Source of the DNA: Typhlomys cinereus
Lineage: Eukaryota > Chordata > Mammalia > Rodentia > Platacanthomyidae
Direction: 5' to 3'
DNA length: 64,000 bases
Assembly: GCA_023101885.1 (NCBI GenBank)
Contig: JALPQD010000409.1
Coordinates: 1,452,610-1,516,609 of the forward strand
Under the pieces are notes generated by a model. The model was given only the letters and a program-made list of their open reading frames with translations. It was not told the origin of the DNA and did no database searches. The translations under genes and the position numbers were made by a program. Shown here in pieces: positions 35,215 through 46,374 of the stretch. Position 1 is the first letter of the stretch. Every line of letters begins with the position of its first letter.

Positions 35215-38100
35215 CATGGATTGGTAGGATCAATATTGTGAGAATGGCCATCCTACCCAAAGACATATCCAAGTTCAATGCACTTCCAATTAAAATTCCA
35301 GTGCAATTCTTCACAGAGCTGGAAAAAAAATCTTAAAATTCATATGGAAAAACAAAAGACTATGATCAGCCAAAATTATTTTGAGCAATAAGAAGACTGC
35401 TGGAGGTATCACCATGATTTCAAGCTATATTACAGAACCACAGTAATAAAGATAGATTAGTACTGGTACAAAAACAGATACGTCGACCAATGGATCAGAA
35501 CACAGGACCCAGGTATAAACTCCCACCCAAACAATCACTTAATTTTTGACAAAGGTGCCAAACATTCATGCTGGAGAAAATACAGCATTTTCAACAAGTA
35601 GTTTTGGGAAAATTGAACATGTACATGTAGAACAACAAAAGTTGGCTGTTGCTTCTCTCATTATACAAAAGTCGACTTCAAATGGATCAAAAACCTCAAC
35701 ATTAAACCTGAAACAATGAAAATTACTAGAAGAAAGAGTAGGAAGTACACTTGAATTGATAGGCTAGGTAAAGATTTTCTAAGCAGAATAACAAATACTC
35801 AGGGACTAATATTAATAGTTAACAAATGGGACTTCATATTAAAAAGCTTCTGTTCTACAAAAGAAACTGTTAATTGTGCAAAATGACCACTCAGAGAATG
35901 GGAGATCTTTACCAACTATGAAATCGACAAAGGATTAATCTTCAGACTACACAAAGAGCTCTAAAAATCAAACACCAGGTCACCAAACACTTCAATTAAA
36001 AAATGGGCCCTGGTGGGAAATGGATGGAATTAGAAAAAAATATATTGAGTGATGTATCCCAAACACAGAAAATTAGACACTGTAAGTATTCCCTAATAGG
36101 TGGATCCTAGTATCAAACCCACTTAATGACATATTCAAAGATAAATCTCTGTAATAACTACATTAATCACAAAGCTTATAAACAGGAGGGAAGGGGAAGG
36201 AGGGCCCCCCAGAAAAAAGGAGAGAGGGCATCATGCTTCAGTAGAGAACATAGGCCACTGTCAAGTATTGCAAGTAAGTAGGGAGACATCTGGTGAAGCT
36301 CACTCTCACTTCCCTTTCTGGTCACTTGCGACTGAGGAGGTTTGATTTCACCAATCAGGAAGGGTATAGGGACTGGCAGATAGATGGTAATCACCTTGCA
36401 AATGGGACACTGACCCCCTCACTGCAGTGTCCTACTCCTATTCCATCTACCTTTAAGAATCCTCTTATAGTAAGATCTTCATTTAAACAGACTTTTATCT
36501 TTGGTTAGGAGGTAACTTTCAATACAAATCAGGATGGAGCCCAGGGTGTTGCAAGAAAAGCAAAACTGTAAACCACAAACCATAATTCATAACACTAAAG
36601 ACCCTATATTAATTACCTGGAACAAGACCAGCCAAATCTCTTCTCATCCTAAAGCTCAGGGAAACTTGCACAAGATGAGGTGGCAAGATTATAAGAGCCT
36701 AAAGATAGAGAAGAGATACTCCACACAAGTTAGGGCTGCAAGAGCCATAATGGGACTTTGCATGACTTGTAAAATGACCCCTGTAAAGTCTAGCATGGAT
36801 CACAAGCAGTAGGATCCTTAGTGGCAAGGGATTAACAATCATAATAGTGTTCTCATACTAACAGGTAGCCCAAGAAAGGACTCTGGGCTATGCCACTTAG
36901 TCCTTACACCTCATTAGGGTAGAGGACTCAGAGGGAATTTTGGCATTCACACAAAAGGATGCTCCAGGGGATGGGAGCAGGAAGGGGGAGTCAATATGTG
37001 AAGGGGAGGGAGGGGGTAAAAGGAAATGGAAAAGGGGGAGAGAGTGCAAGGGGGGACTGGGGAGGAGTGGAGGGAAGGAGAGGACAGGAGTAACTATTGA
37101 GCTTGTATGACTGGGGAAAAAATAAACAAATAAACTTTAAAAAAAATGGAGAAAACAAAACCAAAAAAAAAAAAAAAAAAAAAAAAAAAGGCCCAGGGAA
37201 CTAAACAGAGATTTCTCTGAAAAACAATTGAAATGTTAAACAAATACCTTTCAAAATACTCAACTTACCTGATTGTCAGAGGAATGCTAATCAAAACAAC
37301 TCTGTGATACCATCTTACCCCAGTCAGAATGGCCAAGGTCAAGAACACAAACACAGAGATTACTGGTGAGAAAGTGGAGAAAAAAGACACTTATTCACTG
37401 CTGGCGGGAGTGTAAACTGGTAAAGCGTCTGTTGAGATCAGTGTGAAGATTCCTCATAAAGCTAAAAATGGAACTTCTGTATGACCCAGATATACCACTC
37501 TGTGGAATAATCCTAAAAGACTCTATATCTTATTAGAAAGACATTTTTTCATGTATGTTCATTGCAGCTGTACTCACAATAGTGAAAAAATGGAATCATC
37601 CACCATGCACATCGACAGAAGAATGAATAATAAAAATGTGGTGCCTATACACAGTGGAATATTACTCAACCATCAGAAAGGATTAGATTATGGAATTTTC
37701 TGGCAAATGGATGGAACTGGAAACTTACATTGAGCCGTGTAATCAGGCACAGAAAGTTAAGCATCACATGTGCTCTTGAATATGCAGTTGATTGAACTCA
37801 TCTCCTTGTCAGTGTACTTGAATTGGAAGCACTGTAGGAGCCAGAAAAAATTTTAAAAGAATACCTATGAGTGGGAAGGTAGGAAGGGATGGTAAGGGTG
37901 AAACTTTTTGAAGGGGATATTTAGGAACTCAGAACAAGGATGAGGGAGGGAATAATTGAGAAAAATACACAGCAGAGAATGAGGGGGTGGGAGACAGGAG
38001 GGACATGGGAGCTATGGGGAGGGGACAGAGGGACTTATAGAAAAACACAAAGAAGGTAAAACCCAAAGAAAAAAACCCAAAGAAAAACCCAAAAGAACTT
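35215..38100 (+). mobile_element. Old 5'-truncated L1 (ORF2 C-terminal half and 3'UTR), host of a nested L1
   Basis: ORF2 resumes at the '[11 protein letters not shown]' region (35215) and runs to 36013 at 'aaaaaatgggccc'. It continues at 37190 with 'ggcccagggaactaaacagag', the next ORF2 codons, then passes the ORF2 end (about 37740) into an old purine-rich 3'UTR to about 38100. The break is filled by the younger L1 at 36014-37189. Confidence 0.82.
36014..37189 (+). mobile_element. Nested 5'-truncated L1 (end of ORF2, full 3'UTR, long A-tail)
   Basis: It starts in the last codons of ORF2 (gaaatggatggaattag) and has the full 3'UTR with a G-rich tract (about 36960-37085), 'gcttgtatgactgg' and an A-tail of about 27 A (37163-37189). 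The likely target duplication is ggccctgg (36006-36013) against ggcccagg (37190-37197), one mismatch. The host ORF2 reads on across it. Confidence 0.88.
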
Positions 38101-38482
38101 CCTATGTGAGTAATATGTCAAAAATTTATTTTAAGGAAAAGAATAAGAATGAGCAGATCAATTGCAGAGGAGCATGGAGTGAGTAAAACACGGAAAAATA
38201 ATAAAAGACTTGAACCAATCCACTTAGAACCCAGGCACAAAATTATACTAGAAGTAACAAGAATTTGAAACTTCCTGATAAAATGTTTGTCAGAGAGGTC
38301 TTAAGGGCTCCCAAATATAGGCTTTTGCCATTTCCTTGGTTTCTTTTCAAAACCTATCAGTAAGACCCTATTACTGAATGTAACGCAAATGCATCACAGT
38401 ACATGGACAAAATATATCAACTGGAAGTGATCTGAGTACATTCTTCTTGCTAGTTAGCTTACACAGTACCAAGGACTACTGT
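38101..38482. other. No recognised feature
   Basis: A-rich sequence; probably the remainder of an old L1 3'UTR, but not provable. Confidence 0.4.
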
Positions 38483-38492
38483 AGAAGCTGCT

Positions 38493-39285
38493 AGTTTTTA
38501 TCTGCCAGATGATAAAAAGTAGCCATTTTGCAAATGGGTGATAGACCCGTCCCTCACTGTGGTTTCCTACTTTTAATACATCTACCTTTGAACGTGCTCT
38601 TATAACAAGACTCTAGTTTAACAGCTTTTTGTCTATGGCCAGGGGGTGACATACAATGCCCATCACGATGGAGTGAAGGGCATTGCAGGAGCAGCAAAAC
38701 TGCAAAAGAAAATCAACAAACCACAATCCAGAACTTCAGAGACTCTCTATCAACCACCTAGAACTAGGCCAGCCTAATCTCTCCCCATCCTGAAGCTCAG
38801 GGACATTTGCAGAAGAGGGGGCGGTAAGAGTGTAAGAGCAAAAGGATGGGAGGAGCAATGATTTGCAAGATACTCCACACAAGTTAGGGCCGAAGCAATC
38901 ATAATTGGACTTTGCATGCCCTGAGCAATGTCCAACACACTATTGACCTCACAAAGTCTAGCATCTGCTAAAGGTACAAAGATCCTTGGAGGCAAGGGAT
39001 TGGCAGCCACAGCAGTGTTCCTATACTTAAGGGGAACACGGGAAAGGGTTCAAGGAATGGCCACTGGGTCCTTGTACGTCATCGGAGAGGAGGGCTCAGA
39101 GAAGAATCAGGCATGCACAAGAAAGGACTCTCTGGGAATTGGGGCGGGAGGCACTGGGGTATGGGGAGGGAGGGGTGAGGGGAGGGGGAGCAGGGGGTTC
39201 AGGGGGAGGAGGAGGGAGGGAGGGAACTGGTGTATCTATTAAGTTTGTATGAGCTGACATAATAATAAAAAATGTAAAAAAAAAA
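38493..39285 (+). mobile_element. 5'-truncated L1 (3'UTR) with target-site duplication
   Basis: A 793-bp L1 tail with one of the strongest G-rich tracts in the window (about 39140-39226), 'gtttgtatgagctg' and an A-tail. The perfect 10-bp duplication agaagctgct is at 38483-38492 and 39286-39295. Confidence 0.92.
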
Positions 39286-39295
39286 AGAAGCTGCT

Positions 39296-39885
39296 GGGGA
39301 AGAGAAATAATCATAAGCCCCATCAATGGCATGAAATCTGTCAGTTGGAATATGAATCACTATGGTAACTGGTAACTACCAGTGTAATAGTGGCATGAGT
39401 ACCAAGGATACATTCAATACTTTTCTGATTGGACTCAAGGCCCACTTGTCAGGATGTTACCCATCCCTGTTATTGTAAAGTAGAACTAGAACCTAAAAAA
39501 GTTAAGGAAATAGATTAATTGGGAAGACAGCCAATAAACTTTTAGATAGGAAGGCAGTATATCAAACTTCTCTGTAGGCAGCTGTTATTATACCCATAAA
39601 ATAAAAACTCACAGTGGAAACCTTTGTGTGAATGAGTGAAGGGAAATGAACTTAACAATGGAGTGGTCTGGAGAAAGGTAACTTGTTACATTTTGGATGC
39701 CTGAACCCACACAGAAGCAGACAAGCCAGAGTGAAACTTACAGTCAGTAGCAGAATATAGGCAGTAGAGTGGGACAGAATGGTGAAGGGAAAGATGGGAA
39801 TGGGAAGTAGGAGAAAAGGAGGGAATCTTGGACAAATACTCAATATGCTTTTAAAAGTTGAAAAAAATTAATAAAAAAGTGAAAT
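39296..39885 (+). mobile_element. Older L1 3'UTR, sense
   Basis: 'gattggactcaaggcccact' and the block 39450-39610 (homologous to 18490-18650) are followed by a purine-rich tract (39775-39830) and an A-rich end near 39860-39885. The younger L1 at 38493 was inserted upstream of it. Confidence 0.55.
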
Positions 39886-40160
39886 TTCTACAAAATATAC
39901 AAAGAAGTGTAAGTTAAAGGCAGGGGCAAGATAAACTCAATAGGCTGGAGATAAAAGAACACAAATCCATTATTGAAGAAAAGCATTAAAAGGGATGGAA
40001 TTAAAGGGATAGGTCATAACAAAGTGTAAGAAAGGAAAATAAGCAAGTGGCTCTGAGGAAAAATAGGGATCAAGGGCATCACCCAATAATGAATCCTGTA
40101 AACTACTATAATGCTGATAAGAAGGATCCAAGGTAGAAGAAAGTCTATAGTGAGCAAAAA
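39886..40160 (+). mobile_element. Older L1 3'UTR fragment, sense
   Basis: 'gggatcaagggcatcacccaataatga...tgtaaactactataatgctgataagaaggatcca' corresponds to 47285-47380, in the tail of another old L1. Confidence 0.5.
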
Positions 40161-40179
40161 ATGGGGAATGGGCTTGGGA

Positions 40180-40560
40180 AACAGTTAATCTTACTTTCTG
40201 CTGCTATGAGACAATACTCAAACACGATTTCAGGAAAAAAGAGATTAGATTTATTTTGCTTATACTTTCAGTGGGTAGAAATAGTCCATTATAGTGGAAA
40301 AGGCATGACACATAGCATAAGCTGGAGGGGGCTTATATTACCTCAGTCATCAGAGCAGCAAAAAGGGTAAACCACAAGAGCAGACTGTTATCAGAAGCAT
40401 ATGGGACTACCCAACCACAAGACACACCCCTGTGATATACTTTCCTCAAGCAAAGATACACCTCCTAAAGGTGCCACAACCTTCCCAAATATTAACACAG
40501 GTAAGGTCACAAAACATGAGTCTGTGGGGGAGAATTCTCAATCAAATCATGGCAGCCTCT
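40180..40560. repeat. Rodent interspersed repeat of uncertain family
   Basis: 'ttactttctgctgctatgagacaatac', 'gattagatttattttgctta', 'tagtccattatag', then 'caaagatacacctcctaaaggtgccac' and 'acatgagtctgtggggg' match the order of a common rodent repeat that I know by text but cannot name with confidence. Confidence 0.5.
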
Positions 40561-40699
40561 GTGTGGATAAGAATTTCACTGGAACCTAAGAAAATGTTGC
40601 TACATTGTTCAAAACATATCAACAGATACACCAACAGATGCATTGATGACATTGAGGTAAATATGCATAACAGTAGCCAATCCTTTTATCAAGAATAGT

Positions 40700-40908
40700 A
40701 CCAAAATCACGTAATATAAAAATCACAGACTCCTTCCAATAAAAATGCCACTGGCAAAATCCATCTTATGTATTTGGAGGAATGATACTAGAACAACATC
40801 TTTCAATGTGTAAAAAAATCCACTCGAAATGCACCAAAAACAAATAAACAAAAAGCTTCCATAAATTTGGAAACTAGTAGAAGAAAATACTTTAAGATAT
40901 TGGCACAG
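40700..40908 (+). mobile_element. Older L1 ORF2 fragment, left part of an interrupted element
   Basis: Worn codons for the LxxY-MHKKINSKWTK region and, at 40864-40908, 'ttggaaactagtagaagaaaatactttaagatattggcacagg' (KLLEEN...DIGTG of ORF2). The sequence then changes abruptly to a 5'UTR; ORF2 of this element resumes at 46375. Confidence 0.7.
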
Positions 40909-41536
40909 GGGACCGGGACAGGACTGGCTCATGGTCCTCCATCCCACATCCCAGGTGAAGAGTTCTGCCATCACCATCCACCCCTCTGCCCCTCTGGCTC
41001 ACCAGGGACACTCGCTTGTGGTCCACGGAGGACACACTGCTACTCAGAATTCAACAGAGTCCAATGGAAACTCAAGCAAAGCTCTAAGGGACAAAGGCCA
41101 TACATCTGAAGTTCTCTAAAGTCATCCTATCACATGGGAGAGATTCTTCACATCCAGCCCAAAGATAAGTAAATCTCTTTTTTTTTTTACCATACTGTTC
41201 CTTTCTAGTATTAATCACTGTAGAATAACTTTTCCATACAGCCACCCAAAAATATATACAACTCCAAGGACTATACCACTCACCCTCACATATCACCAAG
41301 ATACTAAATAGTAGAAGTGCACTACCATACTAATATTCACCCCCAGTCTGCTTAACCTGACTTAACTGATGTACTAATAGTCTAACAGCCTCATCTAGGA
41401 AACAAAACTAACAACAGACAAATGTACTCAATTCTAAGGCAAGCACTAGTAATAACTGCCAAGAGTAGTAATACTAACTAAATCAGTTCAGTCAAAAACA
41501 CACAGAAAAAGAAAGGTCTTAAGAGACAAAACAACA
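40909..41536 (+). promoter_or_regulatory. L1 5'UTR
   Basis: It begins with the G/C-rich 'ggaccgggacaggactgg' and precedes ORF1 directly, as expected of the internal promoter region of L1. It is the only L1 5'UTR I can place in the window on the plus strand. No monomer tandem array is visible. A T10 run at about 41177-41188 interrupts it. Confidence 0.6.
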
Positions 41537-42510
41537 ATGCCCAAGTCAAAGTGCAGATCCATGAGAAACAAAATCCAAAAAGACAAATCTCCCACTGAAA
41601 GAATTAACCTCATAATGTTGAATTCCAAGAAAGCCAGACCCAACATAGCAATTTTCAAAGTATGATGATTACCATGATTAATACCATGAAAGAGGAAATC
41701 TGGGAGGAGTTAAACAACCACATCAAGCACTTTGAGGAGGAACACAACAGACACTTGGAGGAGTTGAAAAAAACAGTTCAAGAAACAAAAATAGACATAG
41801 AGTAGTTAAAACAGTCTCAGGCAGAGTTTAAAATCAAACTAAAAGACAAGTTGTCTTCAACCCAAAACTCAACAGAGAGCCTTATCAGAAGAACTAACAA
41901 TGCAGAAAATAAAATTTCAGATCTTAAAGACAAAGTGGGAGAATTAACCAACTCAAGGGAAGAAGTTCTTAAAGCCAAAAAATACTTGAGAGGAATATTC
42001 AAGAGATATGGGACACCCTGAAGAAGCCTAACATGCACATTCATGGAATAGCAGAGAAAGAATCCCAAAATATCACACCTTAGGAAAATTTTCAAATTAT
42101 CATAAATGAAAAACTTCCCTCAACTAAAGAATGAGAGGCCCATCCTAATACAAGAAGCATTCTGCACCCCAAACAGATATGATCAAAATAGAAAATCGCC
42201 ACAGCAAACAATAGTCAAAACACTCTACATTCAAGACAAAGAAAAGGTACTGAGATCTTCAAGAGAAAAAAAAGTCACTTTTAAAGAAAAACCTATTAAT
42301 ATAACAAATGACTTCTCAATGGAAACAATAAAAGCAAGAAGAGCTTGGAGAGATGTACTTCAAGTATTAAATGAGCAAAAATGTCAACCCAGACTGATAT
42401 ACCTGGCATGGTATAACTGTCATGATCGAGGGAGAAAGAAAAGTTTCCCAGCACAAAGACAACTTGAAGGCTTACATGTCTACCAAACCAGGCCTTCAAA
42501 AAAATGCTAG
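41537..42510 (+). pseudogene. L1 ORF1 (RNA-binding protein, trimeric coiled-coil/RRM/CTD), disrupted
   Basis: ORF1 proteins coat L1 RNA in the cytoplasmic particle and act as nucleic-acid chaperones. The likely start ATG is at 41537 (MPKSKCRSMRNKIQKDK). Stops follow near 41660. A heptad-rich coiled-coil part lies at about 41700-41990 (EEFKNQTKR-like repeats, LKDKVGELTNSREE). An intact 134-codon frame at 42106-42507 holds the end of the RRM and the C-terminal domain: IVKTLYIQDKEKVLRSSREK, VTFKEKPINITNDFSMETIK, ARRAWRDVLQVLNEQKCQPR. The length of about 970 bp is normal for ORF1. Confidence 0.82.
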
Positions 42511-42627
42511 AAATGATACTCAACCTTGAAGAACAAACAAGCATATCCAAGGGGACAGAAGGGAAGTATAATACCAACAAATGTAAATGTCAAACAATAC
42601 ACTTACAAAAGCCATTAAACATAAAAA

Positions 42628-45600
42628 ATGTCCAGAATTAAAAATAATTTGTCCATTATAACATTAAATGTCAATGAAATTAACTCACCAATCAAGAGAC
42701 ACAAATTACAAACTTGGATTAAAAACCACAACCCATCAATCTGCTGCCTGCAGGAAACTCATCTCACCACAAAAGATAGGCACATCTTAAAAATAGAAGG
42801 CTGGACTAAAATTCTGCAAACTAATGGAACCAGGAAACAGGAAGGAGTAGCCATTATTCTGTTGGACAAAGTGGATTTCAAATAAAAAAATCATTGAAAC
42901 TACATTTTAGTCACAGGTACAATTCACCAGAAAGACTTCACAATATATGCACCTAATATGGGCCTCTCCACATTCATTAGGCAAACCCTACAGTATTTAA
43001 AGCGAGAGATCAACCCCCAAATGATAATTCTTGGGGATTTCAACACCGCCCTCACAACATGGGATGGATCAACAGGCCAAAAACTTAACAGAGACACTTT
43101 GGAACTTAATCAAACCCCTAAACAAGTGGACCTTACAGATCTCTGTTGAATTTTTCATCCATGCACCAAAGAATACACATTTTTTCTCAGCAGCACATGG
43201 AACGTTCTCCAAAATAGATAACATATTGGGCCACAAAATGATCTCCACATATACAGGAAAGCTGAAATTCTAGACTGTACACTATCCGACCACCATGGTC
43301 TAAAGCTTGACATCCACAACACAATAAACAACAGAAAATACACTAACTCCTGGAAACTAAACACTATGATGCTGAATAAGAATTGGATTCAGGAAGAAAT
43401 TAAAAAGGAAATTCAAGCTTTGGGACACAATGAAAGTTGTCCTAAGAGGTAAGTTCATAGGTCTTAATGCCTAGATCAAAAAAATGGAAACATCAGAAAT
43501 AAATAATTTAACAATGCAGCTTAAAGCTTTAGAGACACTAGAGGAATCTGATCTCAAAAGCAGTAGAAGAAAGGAGATTAGCAAAATAAGGGGAGAGATA
43601 TCAGAAATTGAGATAAGGAAAACGATACAGAAAATCAACCAGTCAAAAAGCTGGTTCTTTGAAAAAAATCAGTAAGATTGATATATCCCTAGACAAATTA
43701 ATCAAAAGCAAGAGAGAAAAAACACAAATTAACAAATTTAGAAATGAAAATGAAGTTATCACTATGGATTCCCAAGAAATTCAGAGTATTATAACATCAT
43801 ATTTCAAAAACTTACACTCTGTGAAATTTGACAACACAAAAGAAATGGATGAATTCCTAAGTAAGCACAACTTACCTAAATTGAATCAGGAAGTTCTGAA
43901 TTACTTAAATAGTCCTATAACATATGAGGAAATTGATGAAACAATCTCTAATGTTCCCAAGAAGTGTCCTGGACCAGATGGATTCAGCACAGAGTTCTAC
44001 CAGACATTTAAGGATCTAATAACACCAATACTCCTTAAACTGCTCCATCAAATAGCAAAGGAAGGAACACCATCAGATTCTTTTTAGAAGCTAATATCGT
44101 CTTCATGCCAAAACCTAATAAAGATACACTTAAAAAAGAAAACTATAGGAAAATCTCTTTGATGAACACAGATGCAAAGATTCTCAAAAAAGTCTTAGCA
44201 AATCATATTCAAAAACATATCAAAAAGACCATTCATGGGGATCAAGTAGGCTTTATCCCAGGCACACAAGGTTGTTTCAACATATGCAATTCAATAAACA
44301 TAATACACAATATAAACAAGTGTAAAATCCAAGACCACATAATACTCTTGATAGAAGCAGAAAAAGCTTTTGACAAGATCCAACAGCCTTATATGACCAA
44401 AACCATAGAGACAATTTGAATAGAAGGAACCTTTGTCAATATAATAAAAGCTGTAAAAAACAAACCCACAGCAAGGATTATATTCAATGGGGAAAAACTT
44501 GAAACATTCACACTTTGATCAGGAACTAGACAAGGCTTTCCACCTTCACCACTTCTATTCAATATTGTACTTGAAGTCTTAGCTGAAGACATAAGACATA
44601 AAAAAGGGAAATTAAAAGGATTCAAATCAGCAAGGAAGAAGTCAAGTTATCTCTATTTGATAGTGACATGATCTTATACCTGAGTAATCCCAAAAACTCC
44701 ACCAGGAAACTCCTGGAACTAATTGAGAAGTTCAGCAGGGTGGCAGGATACAAAGTAAACATACAAAAATCAGTGGCCTTCTTATATGCCCAGAATGAAA
44801 GAAATGAAAAAGTCCTGAGAGAAACAATCCCATTTACTATAGCCCCTAAAAAAATGAAATACCTTGGTATAAACCTAATGAAGGAAGCAAATGACTTTTA
44901 CAATGAAAACTAAAACCCTCAATAAAGAAATTGCAGAAGGCACTGGAAGATGGAAAGACCTCCCATGTTTCTGGATTGGCAGAATCAATATTGTAGAAAT
45001 GACCATCCTACAAAAGGCAATATACAGATTCAATGCTATACCAAAAAGCAATTAATCCACCATATAATCCGAAAGCAATTTTTTAAAGAAGTTGACCAAA
45101 CAATCTCAATGTTCATATGGAGGCACAAAAGACCCAGGATAGCAAAAACAATCCTGAGTAACAGAAACACTGCTGGAGGTATCACCATACCAAACTTAGT
45201 CTATACTACAAATCCATAGTTATAAAAATAGCCTGGTACTAGCTCCAAAATAGACACACAGATCAATGGATAAGGGTTGAAGACCCAGATATAAGCCCAC
45301 ACAACTACGGTCATTTGATCTTTGACAAAGGGGCCCAAAAAATCCAATGGAAAAACAACAGTATCTTCAACCCATGGTGTTGGCAAAGCTGGATGTCCAC
45401 ATGCAGAAGATTAAAACTGAACCCGTACTTGTCACCATGTACAAGAATTAATTCCAAATGGATCAAGGACCTCAATAGAAGGCAAGAGACTATAAAAAAC
45501 TTAGTTGAAAGGGGAGGGAACTCACTCAAGCTGATTGAGCTAGGCCAACAGTTCCTAATAGGAAATCCAATAGTGCAGTCAATGCAACCAACACTCCACA

Positions 45601-46374
45601 GATTAGATCTTATGAAATAAAAGAGCTTCTGTTCAGATAAAGAGATTGTACCACGAGCTCAAAGGCAACCCACAGAATGGGAGAAAATCTTCACTAACCA
45701 CATATGTGATAGAGCTCTACTAACCAGAGTGCACAAAGAACTTAGAAAATTAAACACCAAAGAAACAAATGATCCAATTAAAAATGGGACTTGGAAATTA
45801 AAAGAAAATTTACCAAGGACAAAATTAAAATGTCTAACAAATATCTTAAAAAATGCACCATATCCTTAGCCATCAGGGAAGTGCAAATCAAAACCTCCCT
45901 GAGATATCATCTCACCCCTGTCAGGTTGGCAAAAATCCACAATACAAACAACAACAAATGCTGGAGAGGATGTGGAGAGAGGGGAACTCTCTTACATTGC
46001 TGGTGGCAATGCCACGTTATACAACCACTCTCGTGAGCAGTCTGGAGATTCTTAAATATGTTAAAGATTGAAATGCCATATGTCCCTGCTATTCCACTTT
46101 TGGGAATCACCCCCCATAAAGCAAAAATTCACCTTGATAGCATGAGCACGACCATGTTCATAGCAGCACTGTTTACAATAGCAAAGTCTTGGAATGAACC
46201 CAAATGTCCAACAGTTGATGAGCTGATAAGGAAAATGTGGTACATTTATACAATGGAATACTACTCAGCCATCAAAAATGATGAATTAATGAAATTTGCG
46301 GAGAAATGGATGGAATTAGAAACAATTATACTGAGTGAAGTATCCCAACACAGAAAATTAAGCACCATATGTAT
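42628..46374 (+). pseudogene. L1 ORF2 (endonuclease and reverse transcriptase), disrupted, 3' end cut
   Basis: ORF2 nicks DNA and copies RNA at the nick. The start ATG at 42628 opens the endonuclease with SIITLNVNEINSPIKRHKLQ and ICCLQETHLTTKDRH; ILGDFNT (about 43024) is a conserved active-site region. The finger and palm domains follow: [15 protein letters not shown] (about 43960), [11 protein letters not shown] (about 44240), the RQGF-PSP region (44530) and the polymerase site, where the expected FADD is altered to 'FDSD' at about 44655-44670. The C-terminal region includes [24 protein letters not shown] and [16 protein letters not shown] (the cysteine-rich end, about 45958). Stops occur at about 42885, 43147, 44085 and 44419, with several frameshifts. 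About 1249 codons remain of the usual about 1280. Confidence 0.9.

Larger units (their letters stand above)
40909..46374 (+). mobile_element. Near full-length L1 lacking its 3'UTR and A-tail
   Basis: It holds a GC-richer 5'UTR (40909-41536), ORF1 (41537-42510), a 117-bp spacer and ORF2 (42628-46374). It stops at the last codons of ORF2, 'agcaccatatgta'; the roughly 1-kb 3'UTR found in other copies is absent. It lies inside an older L1 whose ORF2 is cut at DIGTG (40908) and restarts at 46375 with the codons for EWEKIFT, so roughly 130-160 bp of target are missing. Both ORFs carry stops and frameshifts, so it is inactive. Confidence 0.85.
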
